DNA from: Acinetobacter amyesii
Lineage (GTDB): Bacteria > Pseudomonadota > Gammaproteobacteria > Pseudomonadales > Moraxellaceae
Reading direction: 5' to 3'
Assembly: GCF_002018365.1 (NCBI RefSeq)
Contig: NZ_MVKX01000001.1
Span: forward strand, 423,178-487,177
DNA: 64,000 bases
A program made the translations under genes and the position numbers. This document shows positions 56,492 to 64,000 of the stretch, piece after piece. Positions within the stretch are counted from its first letter, which is position 1. Each line of letters opens with the position of its first letter. Under the pieces are notes generated by a model. It did no database searches. It was not told the DNA's origin and saw nothing but the letters and a program-made list of their open reading frames with translations.

Positions 56492-57185
56492 TAGTTATGC
56501 GAAAAGCATAAAAGATAAGGTCCAAACGGTAATTTTCCTCTGCTTCTTAATTATTTTTCCAATTTTTGCTTTGGCTTTTTGTTTTTATTCTCAAACAAAC
56601 CTTGGATTTTCCGAGGTATTGGATAAATCATTTTCAGTTTCCATGAGTTTTTTTGGTGGGGCGGCAACTCTTGCAACGGCTTATGTTGCGTCTTTATTAT
56701 TTAATGATTGGCGTGAAATGAAAAAGAACGAAATTCAAGTAAATTATGTGCTTGTGATAAAAAAACAAGTCCAAGATATCTTAAATAGAATAAATTCCAA
56801 TAGAACCCAATTTTATAAGTGGAAAATAAAAATTCGTCGTGAAGAGTTTGCCGTGGTTGAGTTGAGACAACTCAGTAATGAAATTTGGGAATTTGAACAT
56901 GAGATCGTCGTATATTTGAATCAAATAATTTTGGATATGAATGAACTACATTATGTGATTCATAAAAAACCTGAAGACCCCAAAACCAATGACCTACGCA
57001 AAAAGATTGAGTCATTAAATAAAATTGGAATTAGAGAAGATAATTTTCATAAAGTATGGGAAGAGCGAATCACCACTAACGTATTAGATGATTACTTCAA
57101 TTACTTTACGAATGATCTTACTATGTTTTTGTACAATGAAATTATAACTCAATACTTGGACATATTAAGGGTAACTGATGAATAA
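56484..57185 (+). CDS. two-helix membrane protein of unknown function, prophage cargo
   Basis: A 233-residue protein with two N-terminal membrane helices (VIFLCFLIIFPIFALAFCFY and SMSFFGGAATLATAYVASLLF) and a long charged helical cytoplasmic domain (about 75-225) with coiled-coil character (DILNRINSNRTQFYKWKIKI). The start lies inside the end of the preceding gene, so the two are translationally coupled. Small membrane proteins in this position often act in superinfection exclusion or phage defence, but nothing in the sequence proves that. A shared terminator follows. Confidence 0.65.
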   Translation: MSDSYAKSIKDKVQTVIFLCFLIIFPIFALAFCFYSQTNLGFSEVLDKSFSVSMSFFGGAATLATAYVASLLFNDWREMKKNEIQVNYVLVIKKQVQDILNRINSNRTQFYKWKIKIRREEFAVVELRQLSNEIWEFEHEIVVYLNQIILDMNELHYVIHKKPEDPKTNDLRKKIESLNKIGIREDNFHKVWEERITTNVLDDYFNYFTNDLTMFLYNEIITQYLDILRVTDE

Positions 57186-57207
57186 AGCCCTCAAGTGAGG
57201 GCTTTTT
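57184..57207. terminator. bidirectional terminator between cargo and lysis genes
   Basis: AAAGCCCTC (57184-57192) pairs with GAGGGCTTT (57197-57205) around AAGT, and A and T runs flank it. It overlaps both the stop of the plus-strand gene and the stop codon (57191) of the endolysin, so it ends both transcripts. Confidence 0.88.
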
Positions 57208-57991
57208 CATGTTCGATAATTACTTGAGCAACAGCTTTCGCAGCTGACCAATATTTTGAATGAAATGTTGCAAGTTCTGTCGCATTTGAAATAAAGCCAA
57301 GCTCTACAATCAAGCCACCAGCATTGATAAATCCAAGCCGTCCACGTGCTGACTCTGATTGATCAATCCAGCCATTCTGTCCACGCAATCGAGATCCAAA
57401 TACATCAGCCACAGCTTTAGATAATTTTTGAGCCAAGATCTTATCTTTAGGGAGAGCAATTGTCTCAATGCCATTTGCTTGGCTATTTGTAGATGCATTC
57501 ATATGGAATTCGATTGCGATCGATGCACCTTTCGCCAATGCGATAGCATTTGTAAGAGGGAGATTGATTGTGCCTGCGCCATCAGTTTTATAAGTCAGAC
57601 CTGCAGCTGCAAGATAATGTGCTACAGCATTTCGGAATTGTCGCACCAATTCAGCTTCTTTATATTTACCATTAACTGCACCCGGATCGGAGTTGCTATG
57701 CCCTGCTGTAATTGTCACAAATTGATTTACATCGTGCAGTTCAGGTTGATATTTCAATCTCGAAATAACACTTAAAATATTATTCAAAAAGCCAAGCCAT
57801 AACACCCACGAATGCGGCAATAGCTCTTTAATTTCTTGTGGTACTGCTGCCCAAAATTGTGGAAAGTTGGAGCCAAATAACCATAATAATTCAAAAGCCG
57901 CATACATTAGGGCATAAAAAAAGGCGCTTAATGCGCCCACTTGTACTGACTTGAGTTTCCAAGCCTGCTTCCAGTTATCGATTAGTTTCAT
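57191..57991 (-). CDS. endolysin: holin-like membrane domain fused to Amidase_3
   Basis: A 266-residue lysis protein. The C-terminal 180 residues are an N-acetylmuramoyl-L-alanine amidase (Amidase_3): zinc ligands in ITAGHSNSDPGA, the KYKEAELVR Glu and IEFHMNAS, and the catalytic Glu in IVELGFIS. The first 85 residues form a separate two-helix membrane domain beginning KLIDNWKQAWKLKSVQ and ending ISRLKYQPEL, closely resembling short phage holin-like proteins that I recall as DUF7940 (name uncertain). Enzyme and holin-like parts are thus on one chain. The start overlaps the upstream holin gene by 17 bases. Confidence 0.88.
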   Translation of the reverse strand: MKLIDNWKQAWKLKSVQVGALSAFFYALMYAAFELLWLFGSNFPQFWAAVPQEIKELLPHSWVLWLGFLNNILSVISRLKYQPELHDVNQFVTITAGHSNSDPGAVNGKYKEAELVRQFRNAVAHYLAAAGLTYKTDGAGTINLPLTNAIALAKGASIAIEFHMNASTNSQANGIETIALPKDKILAQKLSKAVADVFGSRLRGQNGWIDQSESARGRLGFINAGGLIVELGFISNATELATFHSKYWSAAKAVAQVIIEHEKALT

Positions 57992-58247
57992 TCATTACCT
58001 CTGTTCTACACTCGTTGTTTAATTTTCGCTTTGTAAGCTCGTGAATTTCTTTTTCGCGCTGATTGCGCTGCCAAGAAAAGTACGCATTAATGATTAAGCC
58101 AAGTATCGCTATGCCTAACGACAACCAACCAACCCAATTAATGCCCATAAAAAAAGCAGCTGCACTTGTCGCACTGCCGCCTAATGTAACTTTGGATCCT
58201 AAAGCCGCAACCGATGTTTCTGCCACCGCTGCTGTCGTTTCAGACAT
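57975..58247 (-). CDS. HP1-like phage holin
   Basis: A 90-residue membrane protein. A region of small residues (GGSATSAAAFFMGINWVGW) leads into the helix LSLGIAILGLIINAYFSWQR and a charged tail (NQREKEIHELTKRKL), the layout of HP1-family and related class II holins. It would make lethal inner-membrane holes. The ATG at 58247 has AGGGGG five bases upstream; a longer frame to 58280 lacks this. It overlaps the endolysin gene. Confidence 0.82.
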   Translation of the reverse strand: MSETTAAVAETSVAALGSKVTLGGSATSAAAFFMGINWVGWLSLGIAILGLIINAYFSWQRNQREKEIHELTKRKLNNECRTEVMNETNR

Positions 58248-58331
58248 GTCGCCCCCTAATTTTTGGCAATAAAAAAGCACCCTGAAAGGTGCTATGCGAA
58301 TGCAAATTGAAATCTATTTTTCGTCGTCATG

Positions 58332-59072
58332 CTAAATAGCCTGTATGCGTGCTGCAAATGCTGACCAGTTTGCTGCTGCTTGGTATGCTGCGACTGAAGC
58401 AGCAGGGACTTTAATGATGCAGGTTGATTTGAGATTAGAAAAACTACTTGATGTGATAGCTGGTGGTACTAGCGCCATGCAGATAATCTCATCACAAGAA
58501 AGCCACTCGTAAAATGCTCGCTCCCCTATGCTCGCAATAGCAGCAGGCAAGTATAGTTTTTTAGCACTATTCCAACCATAGAAACAATCTTGGGGAATTG
58601 AGGTAACTTGGTCTGGAATAGTTAAACCTAGAGCTTTCCCCCAGCTTGAGAAAGCGTACGATTCAATAATTTGCAGAGACTCAGGTAATTCTAAGTTTGT
58701 AGCATCCTTCCAGCCGTAAAATGCATAAGTATTAATTCGAGTTACATTACCAAGTATTTTTAAACTTTTTGCATATGTCCATATGGATCTATTTTGTGTG
58801 TCACCATTTGGTCTAAAGGAATGTCTCTGAATCGTACCTTCAATTTCAGCACTTAAAGTAACATCCGTAATATTGAGAGGGAAATCAACAAATGATCCAT
58901 CTATTTGAATAACACCTCCGCCTGTTGTATTACTCGGAGCAAAGAGTTCAATAGATTTTGTTGCACCTTCTTTTTCAGCAGTCACAGTGACTTTTTGCCC
59001 ACTTGTATAAGAAGCTGAAAAAGGGACTATAAAGTCCCCATTTGCATCTGCTCCCCCTGTATAAGTCGCCAT
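58332..59072 (-). CDS. phage tail protein with BspA-type leucine-rich repeats
   Basis: A 246-residue protein directly after the tail tip gene. Residues 1-45 look like the second half of a bacterial Ig-like domain (ADANGDFIVPF, GQKVTVTAEKEGATKS). Residues about 95-215 are LRR_5/BspA-type repeats of 23-24 residues with the recurring pattern IxxxAFYGW (INTYAFYGW, IESYAFSSW, IPQDCFYGW, IGERAFYEW) and L.LPxxL. The end VPAASVAAYQAAANWSAF is the usual BspA repeat terminus. An adhesin or receptor-binding role is inferred from position. SD AAGGAG lies inside the last codons of the upstream gene. Confidence 0.85.
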   Translation of the reverse strand: MATYTGGADANGDFIVPFSASYTSGQKVTVTAEKEGATKSIELFAPSNTTGGGVIQIDGSFVDFPLNITDVTLSAEIEGTIQRHSFRPNGDTQNRSIWTYAKSLKILGNVTRINTYAFYGWKDATNLELPESLQIIESYAFSSWGKALGLTIPDQVTSIPQDCFYGWNSAKKLYLPAAIASIGERAFYEWLSCDEIICMALVPPAITSSSFSNLKSTCIIKVPAASVAAYQAAANWSAFAARIQAI

Positions 59073-59074
59073 TT

Positions 59075-61969
59075 TTACTCCTTAATTTCAATTGTAATAG
59101 TTGCCCCAGGTTCTGCTTTACCACTGATGCTCAAACCATCAAAGCGCATATTCGCTTTTAATGACTCATCCACATTTACAGAAATATTTGCGGTTGGTAC
59201 TGTTGAACCCATAACTTTATCTTTTGATGCGGTAGCAGCAAGAACTAAGCTTACAGATTCAACAAAGAAGTTGTGTTCAAATATTTGATAAGATTTAAAT
59301 CCTTCACGCATCGACCGAAGTTTTAATTTATGTGCTTTATTTTGCAAAAGCGCTGACGCTGGTATTGTGTGCCTATCTAAACTAATCCCATTTGTGCTGT
59401 AAATAACCCCCTCTTGAACAGTTGATAGTTCAAGTGAGTAAGTCACTCCATTTTCAACTGTTAAGCCACCTTCATACCAACCAATAATTTCACCACCAGT
59501 TTGCTGAACGCGGTTTCGATGCGCCCAAGTCAACAAAATATCGTTAGAAATAACGTGAGTTTCTGGAAAATAATTTCCATTGATTTTCACATTTGCCGGT
59601 GGGTACGGCCTAAATGCTCTCGCTTTCATATCAATGCCAATCGAGCCTTTATTCTCAAGCATTCCAGATGGTGTTGTAGTAAGTGCAGAAACAAGAACTT
59701 CCTCACCTAAAACATACTCGGTCGAATCAAAAGCAACATCATTTCCACAGAAATAAAGTTTTGTACCTGCTCCCCATTCTTGCGGCAACGAATCAAGTGC
59801 ACCACGTTTTACGCTTACAACACCCGTATATGGATCCATGCCTTCAAACACCATCCATTCACTCGGTGTTCCAATCCAGTCGCTACCACATTTAATTAAT
59901 GTGCTAATTGGCAAACCTGAAATTGCAGCACTATCTTTAACCACAAAACTCGTTGATGTTCTCGAAATGATCTGATCAAGTTCAGCAGTAGGCTCATAGT
60001 TAATTGTCGCAGCACGAAGCCATTCCTCGCCTTCTGTGCCGTCGTGCGTCATCATCACAGCATAAAGAGAATTGGATTGTGGCTTTTGAGCTACAACACC
60101 AACTAATCCAAAGTTATTTTCATAACTTAGCTCTTCATCAACTTGACGCTGACCAAGTGCCATAACAGCCAAGTAATAAGGCATTTCAAATGGCTCGTAT
60201 GGACATGCTAAAGGCGGCTGTACACCAACATCAATTGGCTCATCAATAACAACATCAGACCATAATTGACTTGAATAAGGCACAACTTCAACAAAATCAA
60301 TCGATACATCAGCACCCGTACCAAGATTAATTTTCATGATCCGAACAGTAATTTCACCTTGCCATTTGCGTGGCCAAGCTAATTTTAGAAGGTCATAACG
60401 ATTCCATTTTCGCGCATTGTATTCAGCCGTCATGAAAGAGCCCTTCCACATCGGTGATGACATTTGCTTTAATTTCCATTGCGCCACAATCGCAGCATTT
60501 CGCTGATTCATGAAATATGGAAAATCTGCATCTTCAGCGTTTACTCGACCTTGCAAGTTTCGAATCGATGCATTTTCTGAAATAGAAAATGATGAGGTTT
60601 TGATTGCATCTTGATTGTAGTAACTCACGTTGAGTTGATTAATTGCTTCGTCGGCATTGGCAATCTCAAGCGACATGCTTTTAATTTTATTGATAGCAAT
60701 GGTGTGGATTTCACTTTCTTCAAACCAATCATCACGAAACAAAACAACTTCATAAAGGCCAGTTTGTCGATTTATTCGCTCCCCCGCCTCAATATGCCCG
60801 CAAATCTCTTTAATCGCTTCTAAACAATTTTTTTCAGTAATTGACCATGAAATACCAAGACCTTCATCCCAGATTCGATCTGCTGCTTTCATAAAGTTTA
60901 TGTCATTTACATCGGACTCAGGCTTACTCATTGCTGTGTCATCAGTGAGAATTTCGCGAATTTTGTGAATCGGGTTGATGTCCGGAGCTTCCGTCTTTGT
61001 TTTAAAATTTCCGTCAGTTTTGCTTAATCTAAAATAATCACAACTATAGAATAACCCCCAGGTATTATTCATAGCCAAGTCAGGCTTGATGCAATGAATA
61101 GAGATTCCTAGCACTCCACCAGCATTCATAATTCCTTTTACTATTACAGTTCTAAGTGCTGTAGATTCATCCTTTTCACTTGAAACACTAAACTCTAACC
61201 ATGAGCCAATTGGCTCAACCAATACCTGCTCACCCCTTGCAACAAATTCTGCATTTACCTCATGTAAGCCAGTTACATTTTCAAGACTGAATGTGATAGA
61301 TACCTCTATACTTCTATCATCATAACTTCCACCACTGCTAAATATTGGCGCATATGCAAAAGATAAAACAATTTCACTGCCTGGATTGTAATCTCTCGCA
61401 TCACTTTGCGTGTACGGCAGCACATTTCCGAATGAGTTAATGTGTACTGGAATTCTAACAACATGGCTTATGTACTGTTTTGATTCACTTGCATAAAAAT
61501 GAGTTTGAGGTATCTCACAAACCCATGGTCTTTCCACACTGGTTGCGTACCATTGCTCACGACCATCATTGCGAATTCTAGTGCGCTTCGGCCACAACAG
61601 CATTTCTTTCATATAGCCTGAGTTACCCAGGTAAAAATCTTTAAATGCTAGGCATGATTGATACGGATACGCAAGCGGTGGCAGATCATTTTTAGCCAAA
61701 TAACTGCTGTAAAAATCGACAGGTTGAGGGTTTGCAGTGCCGTAACGTGCATGAATTTTCCCTGCAACACCACCTTCATTTTCGCCAAATAGGTTTGGTA
61801 GTTTAACTTCACCAACCGCAAGTGGGTTATCTCGATCGTCAATTAATGGGGTTTGCCATCCTCGTTTGTCAAAATTTATCCCAAGCACTTTTTCAATTGG
61901 GTTGCCAATAAATAAAAGGAAATTGGCAAAATAGCGATAGCCTGTTACTTGTTTACTGCTGCTGCCCAT
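59075..61969 (-). CDS. phage tail tip/host specificity protein (J-like)
   Basis: A 964-residue tail tip protein. The N-terminal region (FLLFIGNPIEKVLGINFDKRG) and the central fibronectin-like and phage tail domains match the TipJ/host-specificity proteins of siphophages: AADRIWDEGLGISWSI, AGERINRQTGLYEVVLFRDDW and the ETHVISNDILLTWAHRNR region. It forms the tail tip that contacts the host. It ends SGKAEPGATITIEIKE, half an Ig-like domain. The start overlaps the upstream gene by 17 bases; the stop is two bases before the next ATG. Confidence 0.9.
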   Translation of the reverse strand: MGSSSKQVTGYRYFANFLLFIGNPIEKVLGINFDKRGWQTPLIDDRDNPLAVGEVKLPNLFGENEGGVAGKIHARYGTANPQPVDFYSSYLAKNDLPPLAYPYQSCLAFKDFYLGNSGYMKEMLLWPKRTRIRNDGREQWYATSVERPWVCEIPQTHFYASESKQYISHVVRIPVHINSFGNVLPYTQSDARDYNPGSEIVLSFAYAPIFSSGGSYDDRSIEVSITFSLENVTGLHEVNAEFVARGEQVLVEPIGSWLEFSVSSEKDESTALRTVIVKGIMNAGGVLGISIHCIKPDLAMNNTWGLFYSCDYFRLSKTDGNFKTKTEAPDINPIHKIREILTDDTAMSKPESDVNDINFMKAADRIWDEGLGISWSITEKNCLEAIKEICGHIEAGERINRQTGLYEVVLFRDDWFEESEIHTIAINKIKSMSLEIANADEAINQLNVSYYNQDAIKTSSFSISENASIRNLQGRVNAEDADFPYFMNQRNAAIVAQWKLKQMSSPMWKGSFMTAEYNARKWNRYDLLKLAWPRKWQGEITVRIMKINLGTGADVSIDFVEVVPYSSQLWSDVVIDEPIDVGVQPPLACPYEPFEMPYYLAVMALGQRQVDEELSYENNFGLVGVVAQKPQSNSLYAVMMTHDGTEGEEWLRAATINYEPTAELDQIISRTSTSFVVKDSAAISGLPISTLIKCGSDWIGTPSEWMVFEGMDPYTGVVSVKRGALDSLPQEWGAGTKLYFCGNDVAFDSTEYVLGEEVLVSALTTTPSGMLENKGSIGIDMKARAFRPYPPANVKINGNYFPETHVISNDILLTWAHRNRVQQTGGEIIGWYEGGLTVENGVTYSLELSTVQEGVIYSTNGISLDRHTIPASALLQNKAHKLKLRSMREGFKSYQIFEHNFFVESVSLVLAATASKDKVMGSTVPTANISVNVDESLKANMRFDGLSISGKAEPGATITIEIKE

Positions 61970-62162
61970 TCTTCACCACCTCAACTTCAATAGCTCTTTC
62001 AGCTAATTTGATTGCCATTAGATCTTTTGTTTCAATAAGCCGCTCAGCACTAATGCCGTTGCGCAGAAAGTCATCTGGATCAATTCCGTGACGCAAAAAA
62101 AATTCCTTAGTGCCTGGCCAGCAGTAACCTGGTCTAAGGTGTTTTAGGAAAACTTTTTTCAT
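61953..62162 (-). CDS. small phage tail-region protein
   Basis: A 69-residue protein. Its middle, CWPGTKEFFLRHGIDPDDFL followed by NGISAERLIETKDLMAI, belongs to a small protein family found just ahead of tail tip genes in many phages; its role in tail assembly is inferred from this conserved position. The ATG at 62162, with GGCGGGAAGAA upstream, is chosen over the longer frame from 62207. It overlaps its neighbours on both sides (ATGA with the gene before). Confidence 0.75.
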   Translation of the reverse strand: MKKVFLKHLRPGYCWPGTKEFFLRHGIDPDDFLRNGISAERLIETKDLMAIKLAERAIEVEVVKNGQQQ

Positions 62163-62467
62163 TTCTTCCCGCCTTTGCTTTTGATTGCAGTTGTTTTTTG
62201 ACCCCAAATATGGGTGATGTTCCCATACATATGAGGGCTGCCTGCAATGTCACTAAATGAAGTACCTTCATCAGCGATTGTTCCATCAAGTTGATTTGGC
62301 TTTTGTTGGTTCTTTTTCTGCTGCTTTCGCATTTGCAAGAAGTTGTAAACTCCAACAGCAACAGAAATCACAGCCGAGATAATCATCCCGACAATTATGG
62401 GTGCAATGGCTTTTGTGTGCTGAATCTGAGAAACGTCGTAATGAGCTATGATGTGTTGTATATCCAT
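62159..62467 (-). CDS. membrane-associated tail assembly protein
   Basis: A 102-residue protein with one membrane helix (APIIVGMIISAVISVAVGVYNF), a basic linker (MRKQQKKNQQKPNQLDG) and a Gly/Ser-rich end (ADEGTSFSDIAGSPHMYGN). Small proteins of this kind sit ahead of the tail tip protein in phages whose J carries DUF2163 partners, comparable in position to lambda I. The role is inferred from context. Confidence 0.7.
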   Translation of the reverse strand: MDIQHIIAHYDVSQIQHTKAIAPIIVGMIISAVISVAVGVYNFLQMRKQQKKNQQKPNQLDGTIADEGTSFSDIAGSPHMYGNITHIWGQKTTAIKSKGGKK

Positions 62468-62475
62468 GCTTTAAC

Positions 62476-63393
62476 TCACTTAATTAACTGTGTTTCCAAT
62501 GGGTTTTGACTCGGAATGAATGGATGCCCAGCAAAATTAAGGCTGTTGCTGAGTTTTTCATGGCATGTTTTTAATGATTGATCACAGCCCGGTGCCACAC
62601 GCACCACATCACCGACTTTTAAACCGACGTGCTGACGATAAAGGTTTAGAGAATTTCCACCGCCCGACGTGATTGTGGTGTAAACACCATCTTTCACTAA
62701 CAGGCCTAAATTCAGCCATGCTGCTGGATATGCTTTGGTTTCCATGACTGGTGCACCATCTTCATAAGTCGGATTGCCTTGACCATCTAAAACAGGTTGA
62801 CCTAGTTCATCTAAAACAGGGATTTGTTCAAAGACCGGATTACCCTGCTCATCGAGCACCTGTGTTGGCACCACACTAAAACTTACAACCAAACCTGATA
62901 CCGCTGTGACCACAACTTCAAATGACATCTTTTCGAAATCCAAACCACACCAGCGGTCGTAAATTGAGTTTGGACACGAAGACTGAAATTTGCGCGTCAG
63001 GATATTGCGGTTTAAGTACGATTCACCTGTTTCACATACCAGTGTCAGCGTGTCTGCATCTTCATCAAATTTCGGCTGCGTCACACGGCCTTTATGTAAT
63101 ACCAAGGTTTCGTTTTGGTATAGCTCCAGGATTGTGACCGTCACACCGCCATAAAAGATTTTCCCTGCAAATACTGCAGCAAGGTTTTCACCTTCAGCAT
63201 TCAATAAGCTCATTTGCGGTAGCGTCACTTCGGTATCACACTTATCAATGCTTTCATCTTCAATCGCAGTGCGTGAAAGACCGCGAATTGGTAGATATTC
63301 AATACCTGCGTGTGTGATTACTTTACGCTGATTGGTGAAATACCACGTGCGAGTACCGTGCTTAAATTGATAAAGTTCCGCTCTCGTTTTCAT
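62476..63393 (-). CDS. phage tail protein, DUF2163/BR0599 family
   Basis: A 305-residue tail protein. The N-terminal part (ELYQFKHGTRTWYFTNQRKV, GLSRTAIEDESIDKCDTEVT) is DUF2163, and the C-terminal CDQSLKTCHEKLSNSLNFAG is the BR0599 Cys motif. Between them, around residues 175-215, a segment with three LDxxGxP motifs (LDEQGNPV, LDELGQPV, LDGQGNPT) is inserted. Cysteines at SSCPNSIYDRWCG may bind metal or form a disulfide. It overlaps the preceding gene by four bases. Confidence 0.87.
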   Translation of the reverse strand: MKTRAELYQFKHGTRTWYFTNQRKVITHAGIEYLPIRGLSRTAIEDESIDKCDTEVTLPQMSLLNAEGENLAAVFAGKIFYGGVTVTILELYQNETLVLHKGRVTQPKFDEDADTLTLVCETGESYLNRNILTRKFQSSCPNSIYDRWCGLDFEKMSFEVVVTAVSGLVVSFSVVPTQVLDEQGNPVFEQIPVLDELGQPVLDGQGNPTYEDGAPVMETKAYPAAWLNLGLLVKDGVYTTITSGGGNSLNLYRQHVGLKVGDVVRVAPGCDQSLKTCHEKLSNSLNFAGHPFIPSQNPLETQLIK

Positions 63394-64000
63394 GATGAAA
63401 GCTCCACAATTGGCACTGTGACTTGCGTTTTATGTGCGCCTAAAAATTGAAATTCAATTTGGTCCGCATCAAGGCGATGTAAACCTAAATAGCAGATTGT
63501 TTGAATGTTGCTGCGTTGAGCATTGATTGCTGGCGATACAGTGAGTGAACCGCCTGTTTTTGCAGTAATCGTGTGTGCTGTCCAAGTGCCGTCTTTGCGT
63601 TTCACAGCAATGTGTTTACGATCCGCTTCAAGCAAATACTTTGTATTTGTACTGAGTGAAGTTGTAATGTTGCCAGTATTGAGGATATTCAAATGTTTCT
63701 CATATAACGGCATCCAAAATAGCTGATAACGCCCCATTCGACGAAATAGAAACTTGCGATATTCCGTGTATTGGTTCCAATCACTCAGTAACGACTTGAA
63801 TGGTTTCAAATATCGTGGTTTAGCCCAATGCGTAAAATCCTGAAAGCCACCAACATCACCATCGACAATATTTTGATGCTGCGTCAGTGTCATTTCTAAT
63901 GAGCTGCCATCCAACAACAACGGCTTGAAGTAAATATCATCACCAAGGAATTGCTCAGGCATATCAGCTGCAAATTCAGGCGAATCCTCTGCAATCACAC
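63390..64000 (-). CDS. phage tail protein, 3' part, runs off the window
   Basis: At least 203 codons of a tail protein that continues past position 64000. The visible part starts within ...IAEDSPEFAADMPEQF and includes MTLTQHQNIVDGDVGGFQDF, FLFRRMGRYQLFWMPLYEKH and ADQIEFQFLGAHKTQVTVP. A GTG at 63998 can be read as a start but the true start is probably outside. It resembles the tail protein upstream of DUF2163 genes in lambda-like phages. Its stop overlaps the DUF2163 gene by four bases. Confidence 0.78.
   Translation of the reverse strand, partial: VIAEDSPEFAADMPEQFLGDDIYFKPLLLDGSSLEMTLTQHQNIVDGDVGGFQDFTHWAKPRYLKPFKSLLSDWNQYTEYRKFLFRRMGRYQLFWMPLYEKHLNILNTGNITTSLSTNTKYLLEADRKHIAVKRKDGTWTAHTITAKTGGSLTVSPAINAQRSNIQTICYLGLHRLDADQIEFQFLGAHKTQVTVPIVELSS

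Larger units (their letters stand above)
54991..64000. mobile_element. one end of a siphovirus-like prophage
   Basis: A run of tail, tail-tip, fibre-like, holin and endolysin genes on the minus strand, followed toward the chromosome by plus- and minus-strand cargo genes. The order (tail proteins, J-like protein, fibre-like protein, lysis genes) fits the late end of a lambda-like phage. Head genes, regulators and the integrase are beyond the window edge. Confidence 0.9.

Overview
The window looks like a chromosomal segment of an Acinetobacter-type gammaproteobacterium (Moraxellaceae). This rests on gene content and order, not on a database search. Clues are an Hfq with a long Gly-Phe-Gln repeat tail, a type II secretion minor pseudopilin cluster (gspH-I-J-K) behind a TetR gene, amgK-murU divergent from lptD-surA, rsmG-parA-parB leading into exbB-exbD-msbA-lpxK-kdsB, and AT-rich coding and intergenic DNA. 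The species cannot be named from this sequence.

Layout. Positions 1-24800 are a mosaic of single genes and short operons. They include the 5' end of a GMC oxidoreductase, a methyltransferase, a DUF2520-like protein, pepN, a two-zinc-ribbon protein paired with thiM, a lipoprotein with an unknown partner, a TerC-CBS-CorC/HlyC membrane protein, a MarR regulator, a SRAP (YedK/HMCES) DNA-damage protein, an aldehyde dehydrogenase, glcB, zapE, an AraC regulator divergent from a flavin monooxygenase, and a LysO-type exporter. A REP-like palindrome sits at 24782-24854. From 24860 to 46890 every main gene is on the minus strand: pyrF, lapA, ihfB, rpsA, cmk, a SRPBCC protein, tadA, an enoyl-CoA hydratase/HIBYL-CoA hydrolase, ung, a queD-like gene, gspK-J-I-H, tetR, tatD, pilZ, holB, kdsB, lpxK, msbA, exbD, exbB, parB, parA, rsmG, murU and amgK. 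From rsmG to gspK the gaps are tiny or negative, so this may be one very long transcript. LptD and SurA follow on the plus strand (47002-50789), then hfq, miaA, mutL and tsaE on the minus strand (50944-54990).

From about 55000 to the window edge lies one end of a siphovirus-like prophage. In transcription order on the minus strand it has a tail protein running off the window, a DUF2163/BR0599 tail protein, two small tail-tip assembly proteins, a 964-residue tail tip (J-like) protein, a BspA-type leucine-rich-repeat protein, an HP1-like holin and an amidase endolysin. At the edge are two plus-strand genes of unknown role and a minus-strand membrane protein that look like lysogenic cargo. No integrase, repressor, capsid or terminase gene is in the window.

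The most unusual signals are in the prophage. The endolysin carries an N-terminal holin-like two-helix domain fused to an Amidase_3 domain. An Ig-like domain seems to be split between the end of the tail tip protein and the start of the LRR protein. The LRR protein itself is a BspA-type repeat in a tail-fibre position. In the core genome the points worth checking are the repeat-driven Hfq tail, a MutL endonuclease motif with a substituted acidic residue, the very long co-directional gene run, the REP-like palindrome and several start codons that need correction.
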